From an uncultured Prevotella sp. (GTDB lineage: Bacteria; Bacteroidota; Bacteroidia; Bacteroidales; Bacteroidaceae), in the NCBI GenBank assembly GCA_927910885.1, contig CAKMOD010000103.1:70526-134525 (forward strand): a stretch of DNA of 64,000 bases. Direction: 5' to 3'. The notes under the pieces were generated by a model. That model made no database searches. It was not told where the DNA came from and saw nothing but the letters and a program-made list of their open reading frames with translations. Shown in pieces: positions 24,666 through 34,159 of this stretch. How positions within the stretch are numbered: position 1 is the first letter of the stretch; every line of letters begins with the position of its first letter. Both the position numbers and the translations under genes were made by a program.

Positions 24666-25829
24666 TCAGAGAATGGAAGAAATATGGCGATAGTTGATAA
24701 GGTTGATGTTGCCACTCGTGTTCTCAAAGTCGCCAGAGTAGACTATAGCCTTCTTACTTATGGGGGTCTTTATCCAGCCTTCAATCTGCGTGAGTGCCTT
24801 CTTGAAAGATGAACTATAAGTCATAGAAGACTTCACTTCAATGGCTGTTAGTTCCCCTTCCTGCTTGATTAAGAGGTCAACTTCATTCTGATTAGAGTCG
24901 CGATAGAAGAATACTCCACCCTCTAATCCCATGTTATAGCGATGCTTGATGGCCTCCATAACAATCATATTCTCAAAGATAGCACCACGCATCTTATCCC
25001 TGTCTAACTGTTGAGGACTCTCGATGTCGAGTAGATAACAGGCCAGTCCTGGGTCGTTGAAATAGAGTTTAGGGCTCTTCACCAGTCTTTTTGGAATGTT
25101 CTCATAGTAGGGTGGGAGGAGCGTTATGAGGTAAGAAGCCTGCAAGACAGAAAGCCAGTGGCTGATAGTCTTGGAACTTACGCCTACCTCTGCACCTAAT
25201 TCAGAAGCGTTGAAGAGTGAGCCTATTCGTGCTGCACACAGTTTCAAGAACTTTGTGAAGCGTATTTGGTCTTTTATCTGTAGGAGATCTCTTACGTCTT
25301 TCTCCAAGTATGTCCTAACATAAGAGGGATAAAAGAACTTAGCAATATTCTTCTTTGCACAGATAGAAGGGTAGAACCCGTTGTAAAGGATTTGATTTAG
25401 ATTGTCTAAATCAACCTTTCCTATAACCTCCTGTATGGACATTGGCAACAGTTCGAACACCCCTGCACGACCAGCAAGAGATTCTGATAAGTTCTTCATT
25501 ACCTCGAAATTCGAACTTCCTGACAATGCGAAATGTCTCTTGGGATTGTTATCTACAATGCCTTGTATGTAGTCTAATAGTTGAGGACACCTTTGTATCT
25601 CGTCAATAAACATTCCTTCATCTGTCTGATTAAGGAAGGCTATGGGATCATTCTTTGCGTAATCAAGAATGTTGAGATCCTTTAGACTGTATTTCTCGTA
25701 GAGTGGGAATAATTGAGTTAACAATGTACTCTTGCCTGATTGACGTGGTCCAGAGACAGCTATCACGGAGAAGTATTTTGATGCCTCAAGTATCGTTTCC
25801 TCTATTTTGCGATGTATATAATCGGTCAT
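24666..25829 (-). CDS. AAA_14/DUF4143 ATPase
   Basis: 387 residues. Walker A is SGPRQSGKSTLL (26-37) and Walker B is MFIDEIQR (73-80, D76/E77), then SGSSNF as sensor-like strand and LAGRAGVFELLPMS: the AAA_14 ATPase. The middle is a winged-helix-like stretch (AELGAEVGVSSKTISHWLSVL). The C-terminal DUF4143 part ends in EVDLLIKQEGELTAIEVKSS, a PD-(D/E)xK-like nuclease pattern. These proteins are numerous in anaerobic bacteria and archaea and their role is not established. Two 37-bp palindromes precede the gene, the nearer ending 5 bases before the start codon. Confidence 0.85.
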   Translation of the reverse strand: MTDYIHRKIEETILEASKYFSVIAVSGPRQSGKSTLLTQLFPLYEKYSLKDLNILDYAKNDPIAFLNQTDEGMFIDEIQRCPQLLDYIQGIVDNNPKRHFALSGSSNFEVMKNLSESLAGRAGVFELLPMSIQEVIGKVDLDNLNQILYNGFYPSICAKKNIAKFFYPSYVRTYLEKDVRDLLQIKDQIRFTKFLKLCAARIGSLFNASELGAEVGVSSKTISHWLSVLQASYLITLLPPYYENIPKRLVKSPKLYFNDPGLACYLLDIESPQQLDRDKMRGAIFENMIVMEAIKHRYNMGLEGGVFFYRDSNQNEVDLLIKQEGELTAIEVKSSMTYSSSFKKALTQIEGWIKTPISKKAIVYSGDFENTSGNINLINYRHISSIL

Positions 25830-25833
25830 AAGT

Positions 25834-25870
25834 TTATGTAAATTTGAAGTTCAACTCCAAAATTACATAA
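25834..25870. repeat. 37-bp palindrome A upstream of the AAA_14 gene
   Basis: From TTATGTAAATTTG to its inverse, palindromic apart from two mismatched pairs and the central base; the core is AGTTCAACT. It lies between the start codon at 25829 and palindrome B. Confidence 0.85.
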
Positions 25871-25916
25871 AAAAAAGGCATGTGTACAAGCGAAAAGTGT
25901 GTTTTAATAAAAAAAT

Positions 25917-25953
25917 CTATGCAATTTTGGAGTTCAACTTCAAAATTACATAG
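25917..25953. repeat. 37-bp palindrome B upstream of the AAA_14 gene
   Basis: From CTATGCAATTTTG to its inverse, two mismatched pairs and the centre; same sequence family as palindrome A, 83 bases further upstream (start to start). The DNA between them is A-rich. Confidence 0.85.
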
Positions 25954-26031
25954 ATTCTGTTTGCTTTTGATAAGTCTTTCTTCGTTATTCATCTTTTATG
26001 CCATATCTGATTGCTTGACATATAAAGGGAT

Positions 26032-26778
26032 CTACTCGAAGTAGAAAGTAAGTGCTATCATCTTAGCTCGTGTTTCGTTAACAGAGTTTGTGTACATGAG
26101 CATATTCTTGTCTTGGAGGTTCTTTGCATGACTCTTGTCAAGACTGTTCATAAGACTATACATGAACTTTAACTCTGGGCGTAGCTTGAAATAAGGGAGA
26201 TAGAAATCGCAGCCGAGTCCCACTTCTAAGAATACTTCGCTACGTTTTAGTTTAATATAATCATTGTCCTTACCTGAAAGGTTGAGCATAGGGTTTAATC
26301 CTAACATCACGTAAGGGCGATGATTATTAAAGCGAGGAGCGGCTGCAATGAGGTCGAAAGCGCAAGAAATGTATGCTGTTTTGAGATCTTGCACCTGCTC
26401 GGTAGGCTCTCCTTGTGCATTAAGGTCTGTAATATTACGGAAAGTTAGATGTCGTGTACCAAAGTACATGGCAGGAGCCATACGCAACTGAAAGGTAGAG
26501 TTGAGTCGCAACTCGCCCAATACACCCACTGTAAATCCTGCATCCCAACGGTCTTGATCGGCTGAAACAATCTTCTGAACCATTCCGTTGCCATCATCAA
26601 GGTCGACCATCTGTGGTCCAACATTATTAAGTTCAAGGTCTTGTAGATGTGTGCCAACGAGCACACCGAAATGGAATTCACGCAGATCCGTATAGGGACG
26701 GTTCTGTACTCTTCGTTCCTGTGCATGGCTTGTCAGCACGGAAGCCAATAGGGTGAGGGCTACTAAAATTCTTTTCAT
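26032..26778 (-). CDS. porT: PorT-like outer-membrane beta-barrel protein
   Basis: 248 residues. A signal peptide ends at SHAQE (~20). The rest is an eight-strand-type barrel ending in the aromatic ALTFYFE. The opening FHFGVLVGTHLQDLEL, the GELRLNSTFQLRMAPAMYFG block and GCDFYLPYFKLRPELKFMYSL match the PorT family of Bacteroidetes, needed for type IX secretion in Porphyromonas and Flavobacterium. The general porin/OMP_b-brl family is the alternative. A minus-strand TACGTTTG (26796-26789) 11 bases upstream of the start may be its -7 box, giving a very short leader. Confidence 0.75.
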   Translation of the reverse strand: MKRILVALTLLASVLTSHAQERRVQNRPYTDLREFHFGVLVGTHLQDLELNNVGPQMVDLDDGNGMVQKIVSADQDRWDAGFTVGVLGELRLNSTFQLRMAPAMYFGTRHLTFRNITDLNAQGEPTEQVQDLKTAYISCAFDLIAAAPRFNNHRPYVMLGLNPMLNLSGKDNDYIKLKRSEVFLEVGLGCDFYLPYFKLRPELKFMYSLMNSLDKSHAKNLQDKNMLMYTNSVNETRAKMIALTFYFE

Positions 26779-27029
26779 AATTAATCTTCAAACGTATTTC
26801 TCTTGGTTTTATTGTCTATATTAATGAAGATGTCGGCTGAGTTTTAAGGCTTCTCATCCTTTTTAGGTAGAGCGTGGTGAGGAGGTTTTACTTAAAAAGA
26901 GGGAGAATTGTCTTTTATAATCATTCCAAATGTTTATGTAACAGTCAATTTATCAGTAAGTTAACATATAGAATATTTCGTGTTTTTTATTTTTATGCCG
27001 TCTAAATATTTGTAATTTTTATCAATATG

Positions 27030-27061
27030 TTTAGGTATTCAAGAAATTATTTCTACCTTTG
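27030..27061 (+). promoter_or_regulatory. Promoter for the ferredoxin gene
   Basis: TTTA at 27030-27033, a 20-base spacer and TACCTTTG at 27054-27061. The rest of 26779-27132 shows nothing else. Confidence 0.6.
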
Positions 27062-27132
27062 CATCATCAAATTTAGGTATTGAGCCTGTTTGTAATACAA
27101 GAACATTATTAACATTATAAATTATTTATATT

Positions 27133-27300
27133 ATGGCTTACGTAATTGGTAATGATTGTATCGCTTGTGGTACATGTATCGACGAATGTCCAGTAGAGGC
27201 AATCTCTGAGGGTGATATCTATAAAATTGATGCAGACGCTTGTACTGAGTGTGGTACTTGTGCATCAGTTTGTCCAAGTGAGGCTATCAGCCTTCCATAA
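27133..27300 (+). CDS. 2[4Fe-4S] ferredoxin
   Basis: 55 residues. The two CxxCxxCxxxCP motifs are complete: CIACGTCIDECP (9-20) and CTECGTCASVCP (37-48). This is the clostridial-type small electron carrier of anaerobes, able to serve pyruvate:ferredoxin oxidoreductase or hydrogenase. It has its own promoter and a hairpin terminator and strongly biased codons, consistent with high expression. Nothing in the neighbourhood names its partner. Confidence 0.95.
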   Translation: MAYVIGNDCIACGTCIDECPVEAISEGDIYKIDADACTECGTCASVCPSEAISLP

Positions 27301-27330
27301 GGTTTTATAACCTGTTACTGATTAAATTCA

Positions 27331-27356
27331 CAAGGCGAGTCGAAAGGCTCGCCTTG
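27331..27356 (+). terminator. Terminator after ferredoxin
   Basis: CAAGGCGAG pairs with CTCGCCTTG around a short loop, followed by TAAGTTTT. The stretch 27357-27724 shows no gene or other clear signal. Confidence 0.7.
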
Positions 27357-27729
27357 TAAGTTTTATGATAGTTTGTAATGGGAATTATTGGTAGGAGCTA
27401 TTGCGAACGCTATGAATAGTTGCTACTTCCTGATAAGTTTTCGTAGAACAGTAGATTTTTAGTGTGGATACACATTTAGTTTGTAGAGCTGCTTGGGCAA
27501 TTGTTGAAATTCATTTTGCTGTCACTGCTGTCATTTGTTGTATGTGCTTAACTTGTTAGTTTACAGAGGAATAAACGAAGTGTTAAAAGTGACAGGAAAT
27601 TGAAGCAAAAATATTCCTGTAAGATATGTGTATGTACGATGAAGTTAAGAATAGCTTTATAATAAAATCTTTTTCTGTCTGCTTAAACTCATATTGAGAC
27701 GTGCATTGGGCTGTATACAAAACAAAAAA

Positions 27730-27762
27730 GGTTGGTAATCATAATGATTATCAACCTTTTTG
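27730..27762 (-). terminator. Terminator of the tRNA gene
   Basis: GGTTGGTAATC (27730-27740) and GATTATCAACC (27746-27756) pair over 11 bp with one wobble; T runs flank the stem on both strands. Confidence 0.8.
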
Positions 27763-27836
27763 TAGCGGGACGGGGCTACGATCCCCGGACCTCCGGATTA
27801 TGAATCCGACGCTCTAACCAACTGAGCTATCCCGCC
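27763..27836 (-). tRNA. tRNA with CAT anticodon, probably elongator Met
   Basis: 74 bases on the minus strand, begins GGCGGGATAGCTCAGTTGG. All four stems pair: acceptor 7 bp (first pair G-U), D stem GCTC/GAGC, anticodon loop TTCATAA (CAT), T stem CGGGG/CCCCG. The CCA end is not encoded. Elongator Met is favoured; lysidine-modified Ile2 also carries CAT and cannot be excluded by eye. The T loop reads ATCGTAG rather than the usual TTCRANN, which is unusual. Confidence 0.9.
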
Positions 27837-27868
27837 GTCCATTTAACTTTCGTTCTTGAAAGCGGGTG

Positions 27869-27900
27869 CAAAGGTATGAAGAAAATATCATACTCGCAAA
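27869..27900 (-). promoter_or_regulatory. Promoter for the tRNA gene
   Basis: Minus strand TTTG (27900-27897), a 20-base spacer and TACCTTTG (27876-27869). Further on, TATATTTG at 27941-27948 on the plus strand could be a -7 box for the START-like gene; the rest of 27901-28287 shows nothing else. Confidence 0.7.
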
Positions 27901-28287
27901 TATTAAGTCGTTTTTTTAACGGATATTCAAGAAAAAGTTTTATATTTGCATTTGATAATAGGAAAGAACGACTATATAACATGTTGTTAGCTTGTATGAT
28001 AACTACATTTCATGCCTTGTGATAATGATTGCTGATTTATCTGTTGACTGTGTGCAAAGGCAATAAAATAGGGGCTTAACTCGTTGAAAGAAGGTCTATC
28101 TGTTTAGTACAAGAAAAGAAGAATGTAGTTTTAACATGATATCGACAATGTAGTTTCTAACGATTATTTATACAACTGCTAAAAACGGACTTATATGGCA
28201 AATGACATTGAGTGAAAAGTCTTTGGAAAGTAGATAGCAGAGAAAAGAGAGTTATAAATTGAATAATATTAAACGTAATAATTGAAG

Positions 28288-28680
28288 ATGAGTAAGAGAG
28301 TCGAACTGGAATACGAATTGAAGACACGGTCGGGTAGTGCTGTGTGGGCACTGATTAGTACGCCAATTGGTTTGATGAAATGGATGGCAGATGACGTCAC
28401 GATAGAGGGTGAAGTGGCTACCTTTATTTGGGGCGACCCACTTCGTGAACACGATACGCATACTGCAACAGTGGTAGATATGATGAAAAACAATTACATA
28501 CGTTTTCATTGGGATTCTTCTGAGAGCGACTCTTATTGGGAGATAAAGATGTTTCACAGTGAGATTGCTGGCAACTTTCATCTGCTTGTAACTGATTTTG
28601 CAGAGGACGATGATGTGGAAGGATTGGAACAACTTTGGAATCAGAATATTGATCGCCTACATCGTATAACGGGGGTATAA
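28288..28680 (+). CDS. START-like (AHSA1-type) domain protein
   Basis: 130 residues from ATG 28288; an upstream TTG is rejected. The fold pattern is that of the helix-grip/START-like proteins of Bacteroidetes: RVELEYELKTRSGSAVWALISTP, a WMADDV strand, FIWGDPLREHDTHTATVVD, YIRFHWDSSESDSYWEIKMFHSEIAGNFHLLVTDFAEDDD, and a C-terminal helix GLEQLWNQNIDRLHRI. No ligand can be inferred. It precedes the LptF/G-type permease gene, an association I recall from related genomes. It has its own terminator, so co-transcription is doubtful. Confidence 0.75.
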   Translation: MSKRVELEYELKTRSGSAVWALISTPIGLMKWMADDVTIEGEVATFIWGDPLREHDTHTATVVDMMKNNYIRFHWDSSESDSYWEIKMFHSEIAGNFHLLVTDFAEDDDVEGLEQLWNQNIDRLHRITGV

Positions 28681-28703
28681 CCTTTTATAAATATATTGTG
28701 CAA

Positions 28704-28755
28704 AGAATAGGGTATATGGTACTACGTTGATTTAGTCGACCATATACTCTATTTT
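28704..28755 (+). terminator. Terminator after the START-like gene
   Basis: AGAATAGGGTATATGG (28704-28719) pairs with CCATATACTCTATTTT (28740-28755) with one or two mismatches and a T run. In the remainder to 29102 I see a -7-like TAATTTTG at 28989-28996 and no credible gene. Confidence 0.65.
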
Positions 28756-29102
28756 GTTATCATGGGGATTTCTTAAGCTGCGTTTTACTCTTTATTTTTA
28801 CGTTTGTCATCGTTATTAAGAGTCGATAAAGAACGCGTTCCTTATTTCTTTTTTGGTGTTATTCTTTTTTATTATATCAGGATATATAGTGAGGTGTTAA
28901 GAACTAAGGAATCTTTTCTTTGTTATAGGAAAGACACAGGTCAAAGAATAAAAATACTAAAAAAGACCATTACTCTGATATTTTTATGTAATTTTGCAAA
29001 AGGTAAGTCGTAGTTTACAGATAAAAAACAATATTTCTTTGTTTTTGTTTGTAATAGCTTCGCACATAAAATAAGGGAGAGTAAGATTCTCGTTATTATA
29101 TC

Positions 29103-31026
29103 ATGTTTCAAATCAAGAAGTTAGATATATTCATTGCCAAGCAGTTTGGTATGCTTTTCGCAGGAACATTCTTCATCAGCTTGTTTGTGTTGATGATGCA
29201 GTTCTTGTGGAGATATGTTGATGACTTGATTGGAAAAGGATTGTCAATGGATGTTCTTGGACAATTCTTTTGGTATATGAGCTTGATGATGGTGCCACAA
29301 GCACTTCCTTTGGCGATTCTTCTTTCATCGCTTATTTCCTATGGTAACCTTGGCGAGAGTTCAGAGTTGACAGCTATTAAGGCTGCTGGTATCTCGTTGA
29401 TTCAGTCGTTCAGAGGACTGATCGTTATTAGTATTTTTTATTGCTTTTGGTTCTTTTTACTTCCAGAATAATGTAGGACCAATAGCGCATAAACACATAG
29501 CCCAGCTACTTATCTCCATGAAACAGAAGAGTCCTGAACTGGAAATCCCAGAAGGAATCTTCTATGATGGTATTCCACAAACAAATCTCTACGTAGAGAA
29601 GAAAGACTTGAAGACAGGACACCTATATAATATTATGGTGTATCGAATGACGGATAGCTATGAAGATCAAGCTATTATCCTTGCTGACTCAGGTATGTTG
29701 CAGTCTACAGCGGATAAGAAACATCTCGTTCTGAACCTATGGAGTGGGGAGTGGTTTGAGAATATGCGCTCACAAGAAATGGGTAGTAGTGCCAGTGTTC
29801 CTTATCGTCGAGAAACATTTGCACACAAGCATATTGTTCTTGACTTTGATGGTGACTTCAATCTTACGGATATGGCAGGTATCTCAAATGATGCCCGTAC
29901 GAAAAGTATTCAGAAGATACAGCGCGACAAGGACTCTTTGATACATGTTTATGATAGTGTGGGCAATGCTTTTTATAAGGATGCACAGACTGTTTACTAT
30001 CGAGAACCTAACCTTAAAGCTTCAGAGAAGAAGCAGGCTGTTAAGCTGGCAGAAGAAAAGACATTTAATGTAGACTCGGTATTTAAAAAGCTACCTGCCG
30101 ATCAGCGTCGTTATGTTGTTGACCAAGCTTTGTCAACCGTTCAGCAAGAAGTTAGCGACCTTGATTTCAAGAGTATGATAACTAAAGATGGCGACAGATT
30201 AATCCGTTTACATGATATTGAGACTATTAATAAGTTTACTCTGTCGCTGATATGTATTATCTTCTTCTTTATTGGAGCGCCACTTGGTGCTATTATCCGT
30301 AAGGGAGGATTGGGTATTCCAATCATTATCAGCGTTATCGTGTTTATTATATTTTACATCCTCGATAATACGGGCTATCGAATGTCACGTCAGGGAGACT
30401 GGGCTATATGGTTTGGTAAGGGGCTATCTATGGCTGTTCTCATTCCAATGGCAATCTTCTTCACCTACAAGGCAAACAATGACTCGACAGTGTTCAATGC
30501 TGATATGTATAAGAACTTGTTGATGAAGATGCTTGGAATACGTGTGAAACGTAGTATAGCAAGTAAGGAGGTTATCTTGCATGACCCTGATTACAGCAAG
30601 GCTGCAGAGCAACTTAGCGACTTGAATGTAAGGATTGCAGAATATGCTAAGACACGTAGGCTGAAATCTGCACCTAATGTAATAAAGGTATTCTTCCGCT
30701 ATCATACAGATCATGTGATTGAGAAGATTAACGATGAACTTGAGAATGTCATAGAAGACTTGGGTAATACACGCAATAAAGTCATCATGACAGAACTGAA
30801 TAAATACCCAATATTAGCAGTAAAGGCGCATACAAGACCATTTGATCATAAGTGGTCGAATATTCTTGCAGCTGTTATTTTGCCAGCAGGTATTTTCTTC
30901 TATTTCCGTATGTGGCGTTTCCGCTTGCGTCTTTATCGTGATCTTCGTATCATTATCAACTGTAATGATATGATAATAGCAGAGATACAACGGATGAAAG
31001 AAAAAGAAGAATCAATGGGCTATTGA
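29103..31026 (+). CDS. LptF/LptG family permease (reading frame broken by one base)
   Basis: The repaired protein is ~640 residues. The first part (LDIFIAKQFGMLFAGTFFISLFVLMMQFLWRYVDDLIGKGL, then MMVPQALPLAILLSSLISYGNLGESSELTAIKAAG) is the conserved N-terminal membrane domain of YjgP/YjgQ permeases, which move LPS from the inner membrane with LptB. The second part begins NNVGPIAHK, contains a beta-jellyroll domain (~130-330) and later membrane helices (IICIIFFFIGAPLGAIIRKGGLG). The frames meet at a six-T run (29434-29439); with five T the text reads FIAFGSFYFQNNVGP. A Bacteroidetes-type cytoplasmic extension follows. LptF/G is normally essential, so an assembly error is likely. Confidence 0.85.
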
Positions 31027-31054
31027 TATAGAAACAATAAAAATCAGTAACTAT

Positions 31055-32260
31055 ATGGAAGATTTTAAACTCGATAGCATCGAAGATGCACTGAAAGACT
31101 TTCGGGAAGGAAAGTTCGTTATCGTAGTAGATGATGAAGACCGAGAGAATGAGGGTGACCTTATTATGGCGGCTGAGATGATTACGCCAGAGAAGGTTAA
31201 CTTTATGTTGAAGAATGCACGAGGAGTTCTATGCGTACCTATTACGCTCTCACGTGCAGAAGAATTGGATTTACCTCATCAGGTTTCTGATAATACGTCA
31301 GTATTGGGAACTCCATTCACTGTTACGGTTGATAAGTTAGAAGGCTGTTCAACAGGTGTGTCTACACATGACCGTGCAGAAACAATTAAGGCGTTGGCTG
31401 ATCCTAATTCTACTCCTCAGACTTTTGGACGTCCAGGTCATGTCAATCCTCTTTATGCTCAGGATAACGGTGTTTTGCGTCGTTCGGGTCATACTGAGGC
31501 TGCAGTCGATCTCTGTAAACTTGCAGGTTGCTTCCCTGCTGGCGTGTTAATGGAGATTATGAATGAAGATGGTACGATGGCTCGTATGCCTGATTTGCAG
31601 AAGCGTGCAAAGGAATGGGATATGAAGATTATTAGTATCAAAGACATTATCGCCTATCGCCTGAAGAATGAAACAAGTATTGTTGTTGGTGAGGAGGTAG
31701 AACTCCCTACAGAATATGGTATGTTTCATCTGATCCCATTCCGTCAAGCAAATGGCTTAGAGCACATGGCTCTTATTAAGGGAACGTGGAAAGAAAACGA
31801 ACCAGTACTTGTACGCGTACACTCATCATGTGCAACGGGTGATATTCTCGGTAGTCAGCGTTGTGACTGCGGTGAGCAGCTTCATAAGGCAATGGAGATG
31901 ATAGAGAAAGAAGGCAAGGGTGTTATCATCTATATGCAGCAGGAAGGTCGTGGTATTGGTTTGATGAATAAGATAGCAGCCTATAAGTTGCAAGACCAAG
32001 GTCTTGATACTGTTGAGGCTAACCTTCATCTTGGTTTCCGTCCAGACGAGCGTGATTATGGTTGTGGTGCACAGATGTTGCGTCATCTTGGTGTTCATAA
32101 GATGCGTTTGATAACAAATAATCCTACAAAGCGAGTAGGTCTTGAGGCTTATGGCTTAGAGATTGAGGAGAATGTACCTATTGAGATAACTCCAAATAAG
32201 TTTGACTATCGCTATCTGAAAACTAAGCGTGACCGTATGGGACATGACTTGCATTTGTAA
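31055..32260 (+). CDS. ribBA: Bifunctional 3,4-DHBP synthase / GTP cyclohydrolase II
   Basis: 401 residues. Residues 1-~205 are DHBP synthase (VVDDEDRENEGDLIMAAE acidic metal loop, STGVSTHDRAETI, GHVNPL, RSGHTEAAVDL). Residues ~206-401 are GTP cyclohydrolase II (VRVHSSCATGDILGSQRCDCGEQL with the three zinc cysteines, QQEGRGIGLMNKIAAY, DYGCGAQML, LITNNPTKRVGL). It makes both precursors at the head of riboflavin synthesis. Normal full length. It starts 28 bases after the LptF/G gene and is closed by a terminator. No FMN riboswitch is visible upstream. Confidence 0.95.
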   Translation: MEDFKLDSIEDALKDFREGKFVIVVDDEDRENEGDLIMAAEMITPEKVNFMLKNARGVLCVPITLSRAEELDLPHQVSDNTSVLGTPFTVTVDKLEGCSTGVSTHDRAETIKALADPNSTPQTFGRPGHVNPLYAQDNGVLRRSGHTEAAVDLCKLAGCFPAGVLMEIMNEDGTMARMPDLQKRAKEWDMKIISIKDIIAYRLKNETSIVVGEEVELPTEYGMFHLIPFRQANGLEHMALIKGTWKENEPVLVRVHSSCATGDILGSQRCDCGEQLHKAMEMIEKEGKGVIIYMQQEGRGIGLMNKIAAYKLQDQGLDTVEANLHLGFRPDERDYGCGAQMLRHLGVHKMRLITNNPTKRVGLEAYGLEIEENVPIEITPNKFDYRYLKTKRDRMGHDLHL

Positions 32261-32301
32261 GCAAAATAGTAATAGGAAGCTTTCTAATAACTCTTATAAT
32301 G

Positions 32302-32347
32302 AATCCCACTATAGAGAAATGACGTGTTTCTTTGTAGTGGGATTTTT
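32302..32347 (+). terminator. Terminator after ribBA
   Basis: AATCCCACTA (from 32302) pairs with TAGTGGGATT (to 32344) with inner AGAAA/TTTCT pairing and a T run. Further on (32449-32470) a single degenerate unit of the 22-bp palindrome family (CACGGATGGTGCGGGCGG) is seen; otherwise 32348-32693 is empty. Confidence 0.75.
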
Positions 32348-32668
32348 GTTTGTAGGCTTAAAAGAAAGCCATTGTTATATCCTTTTATATTATAGGATAT
32401 GGTTTCTATTATTGGATATATAGGCTTGCTATAATTGTGAAATAGATAAACACGGATGGTGCGGGCGGTATGTACTATACAAAAGGAGCGGTAATAGAGG
32501 CTTATCTTCACTCTTTCGTGAGTATTATTCGATATGTATATAAATGAATGAGTATAGTTATAGCTTGTATAGTTCTGTTCATACAGACTGCATTTATTAT
32601 ATGATTCTTTAATTTAAACTGTCAAATCGGCAGTAAAAAAGTTATTTAGATAAAATAAAGAAAGAAAA

Positions 32669-32701
32669 GTTGCGTTATCAAAATGAATTTGCGTACTTTT
32701 G
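32669..32701 (+). promoter_or_regulatory. Promoter for the aspartate aminotransferase gene
   Basis: GTTG at 32669-32672 and TACTTTTG at 32694-32701 with a 21-base spacer; leader ~30 bases. Confidence 0.55.
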
Positions 32702-32738
32702 TAGATGGTATTATTTATTAAGAAAGGTAAAGTTCGAA

Positions 32739-33931
32739 ATGGCACAACTATCAGATCGTTTAAATCGATTGGCGCCTTCTGAGACATTAGCAATGTCTCA
32801 GAAGAGTAGTGAAATGAAAGCGCAGGGAATTGATGTTATCAACATGAGTGTGGGAGAACCAGACTTCATGACTCCTGATCATGTTAAGGAGGCAGGCAAA
32901 AAGGCCATTGATGATAACTTCTCTAAGTATTCCCCTGTTCCTGGTTATCCTGTTTTGAGGGATGCCATCTCAAAGAAGCTGAAAGAGGAAAACAATCTTG
33001 ATTATGCCGCATCGGAGATTATTGTCGGGACAGGTGGTAAACAGGGTGTTTGCAATGCTGTTTTGGCTTTGGTGAATCCAGGTGATGAGGTGATTATTCC
33101 TGCACCTTATTGGGTGAGCTATCCACAAATGGTAAAACTTGCTGGTGGTGTGCCTGTAGTTGTTTCTGCAGGAATTGAACAGGACTTTAAGATTACTGCT
33201 GAGCAGTTGGAAGAGGCGATTACGCCAAAGACAAAGATGATAATTCTTTGCTCTCCAAGTAACCCTACTGGTAGTGTCTATTCTGCAGAAGAGTTGGATG
33301 CCTTGGCAAAGGTTGTTTTGGCACATGAGGACTTGTTTGTTATTTCAGATGAGATTTACGAACACATTAATTATATAGGCGGTCATTGTAGTATTGCGTC
33401 TTGTCCAGGTATGAAGGAGCGTACGATTCTCTGTAATGGAGTGAGTAAGGCTTATGCTATGACAGGATGGCGAATTGGCTGGGTAGCTGCTCCAGAGTGG
33501 ATCGTTAAGGGACTCAATAAGCTGCAAGGACAATATACATCAGGTACATGCAGCGTTAGTCAGATGGCTTCTGTTGCAGCATACGTGGAGAATCAAACTT
33601 GTGTAGCAGAGTATCGTGAGACATTCCGTCGTCGTCGTGATTTGATTGTTAGCTTGGCAAAGGAAATTCCTGGACTTGAGGTGAATGTGCCACAAGGAGC
33701 ATTCTATCTTTTCCAAAATGTTCCAGCTTCTTTGGAAAGACTGATGGTAAGCACGTAATTAATAGTTCGTCAGATCTTGCTATGTATATTCTTGAAGAGG
33801 GATGTGTGGCAACAGTGGGAGGTGATGCATTCGGTGCTCCAGACTGCTTCCGAATGAGTTACGCAACAAGTGACGAAAATATAAAGGAAGCACTTCGCCG
33901 CATCAAAGATGTACTTTCAAAACTAAAATAG
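32739..33931 (+). CDS. Class I aminotransferase, aspartate aminotransferase type (frame broken by one base)
   Basis: The repaired protein is ~397 residues from ATG 32739 (MAQLSDRLNRL). Fold-type I motifs: INMSVGEPDFMTPDH, the PVPGYPVLRDAI block, LCSPSNPTGSVYS, VISDEIYEHI (PLP-ring Asp) and NGVSKAYAMTGWRIGW with the Schiff-base Lys. The first frame ends falsely at 33758 after PASLERLMVST. One missing T in the run at 33731-33733 restores PASFGKTDGKHVINSSSDLA, and the protein goes on through EEGCVATVGGDAFG and FRMSYATSDENIKEALRRI to 33931. The last part holds the substrate-carboxylate Arg. Transaminates aspartate or related amino acids. Confidence 0.87.
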
Positions 33932-34006
33932 AGTCCGTAGGGGTAGATAGTAATAAAAATGAGGTGGAAACAGTACATTTTTAACTGTTAAATGTTATTA
34001 ATCGTG

Positions 34007-34036
34007 TTTGTAGTTTTCTTTTAATTACTATCTTTG
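34007..34036 (+). promoter_or_regulatory. Promoter for the exbB-tonB operon
   Basis: TTTG at 34007-34010, an 18-base spacer and TATCTTTG at 34029-34036; leader ~115 bases. Confidence 0.65.
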
Positions 34037-34159
34037 CGGAGATAAGAAGCCATGGCGAACTCTCATTTACGATGGGAATCACATACAAAGGCTTATAAAT
34101 CAGAAAGATATTAACAAATTAATTCATTAATAACCTAAAAATTAAAATTTTATCAAATT

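Noticed and set aside
24666..25829. Defence or toxin-antitoxin system around the AAA_14 ATPase
   Set aside because: No nuclease, toxin or second defence gene adjoins; only the ATPase and palindromes can be supported.
28804..29013. Open frame of 69 codons before the LptF/G gene
   Set aside because: AT-rich, no family likeness, and it overlaps the region with the -7 box; more likely leader DNA.
31000..31060. FMN riboswitch before ribBA
   Set aside because: Only 28 bases separate ribBA from the preceding gene, and no conserved RFN element is seen.
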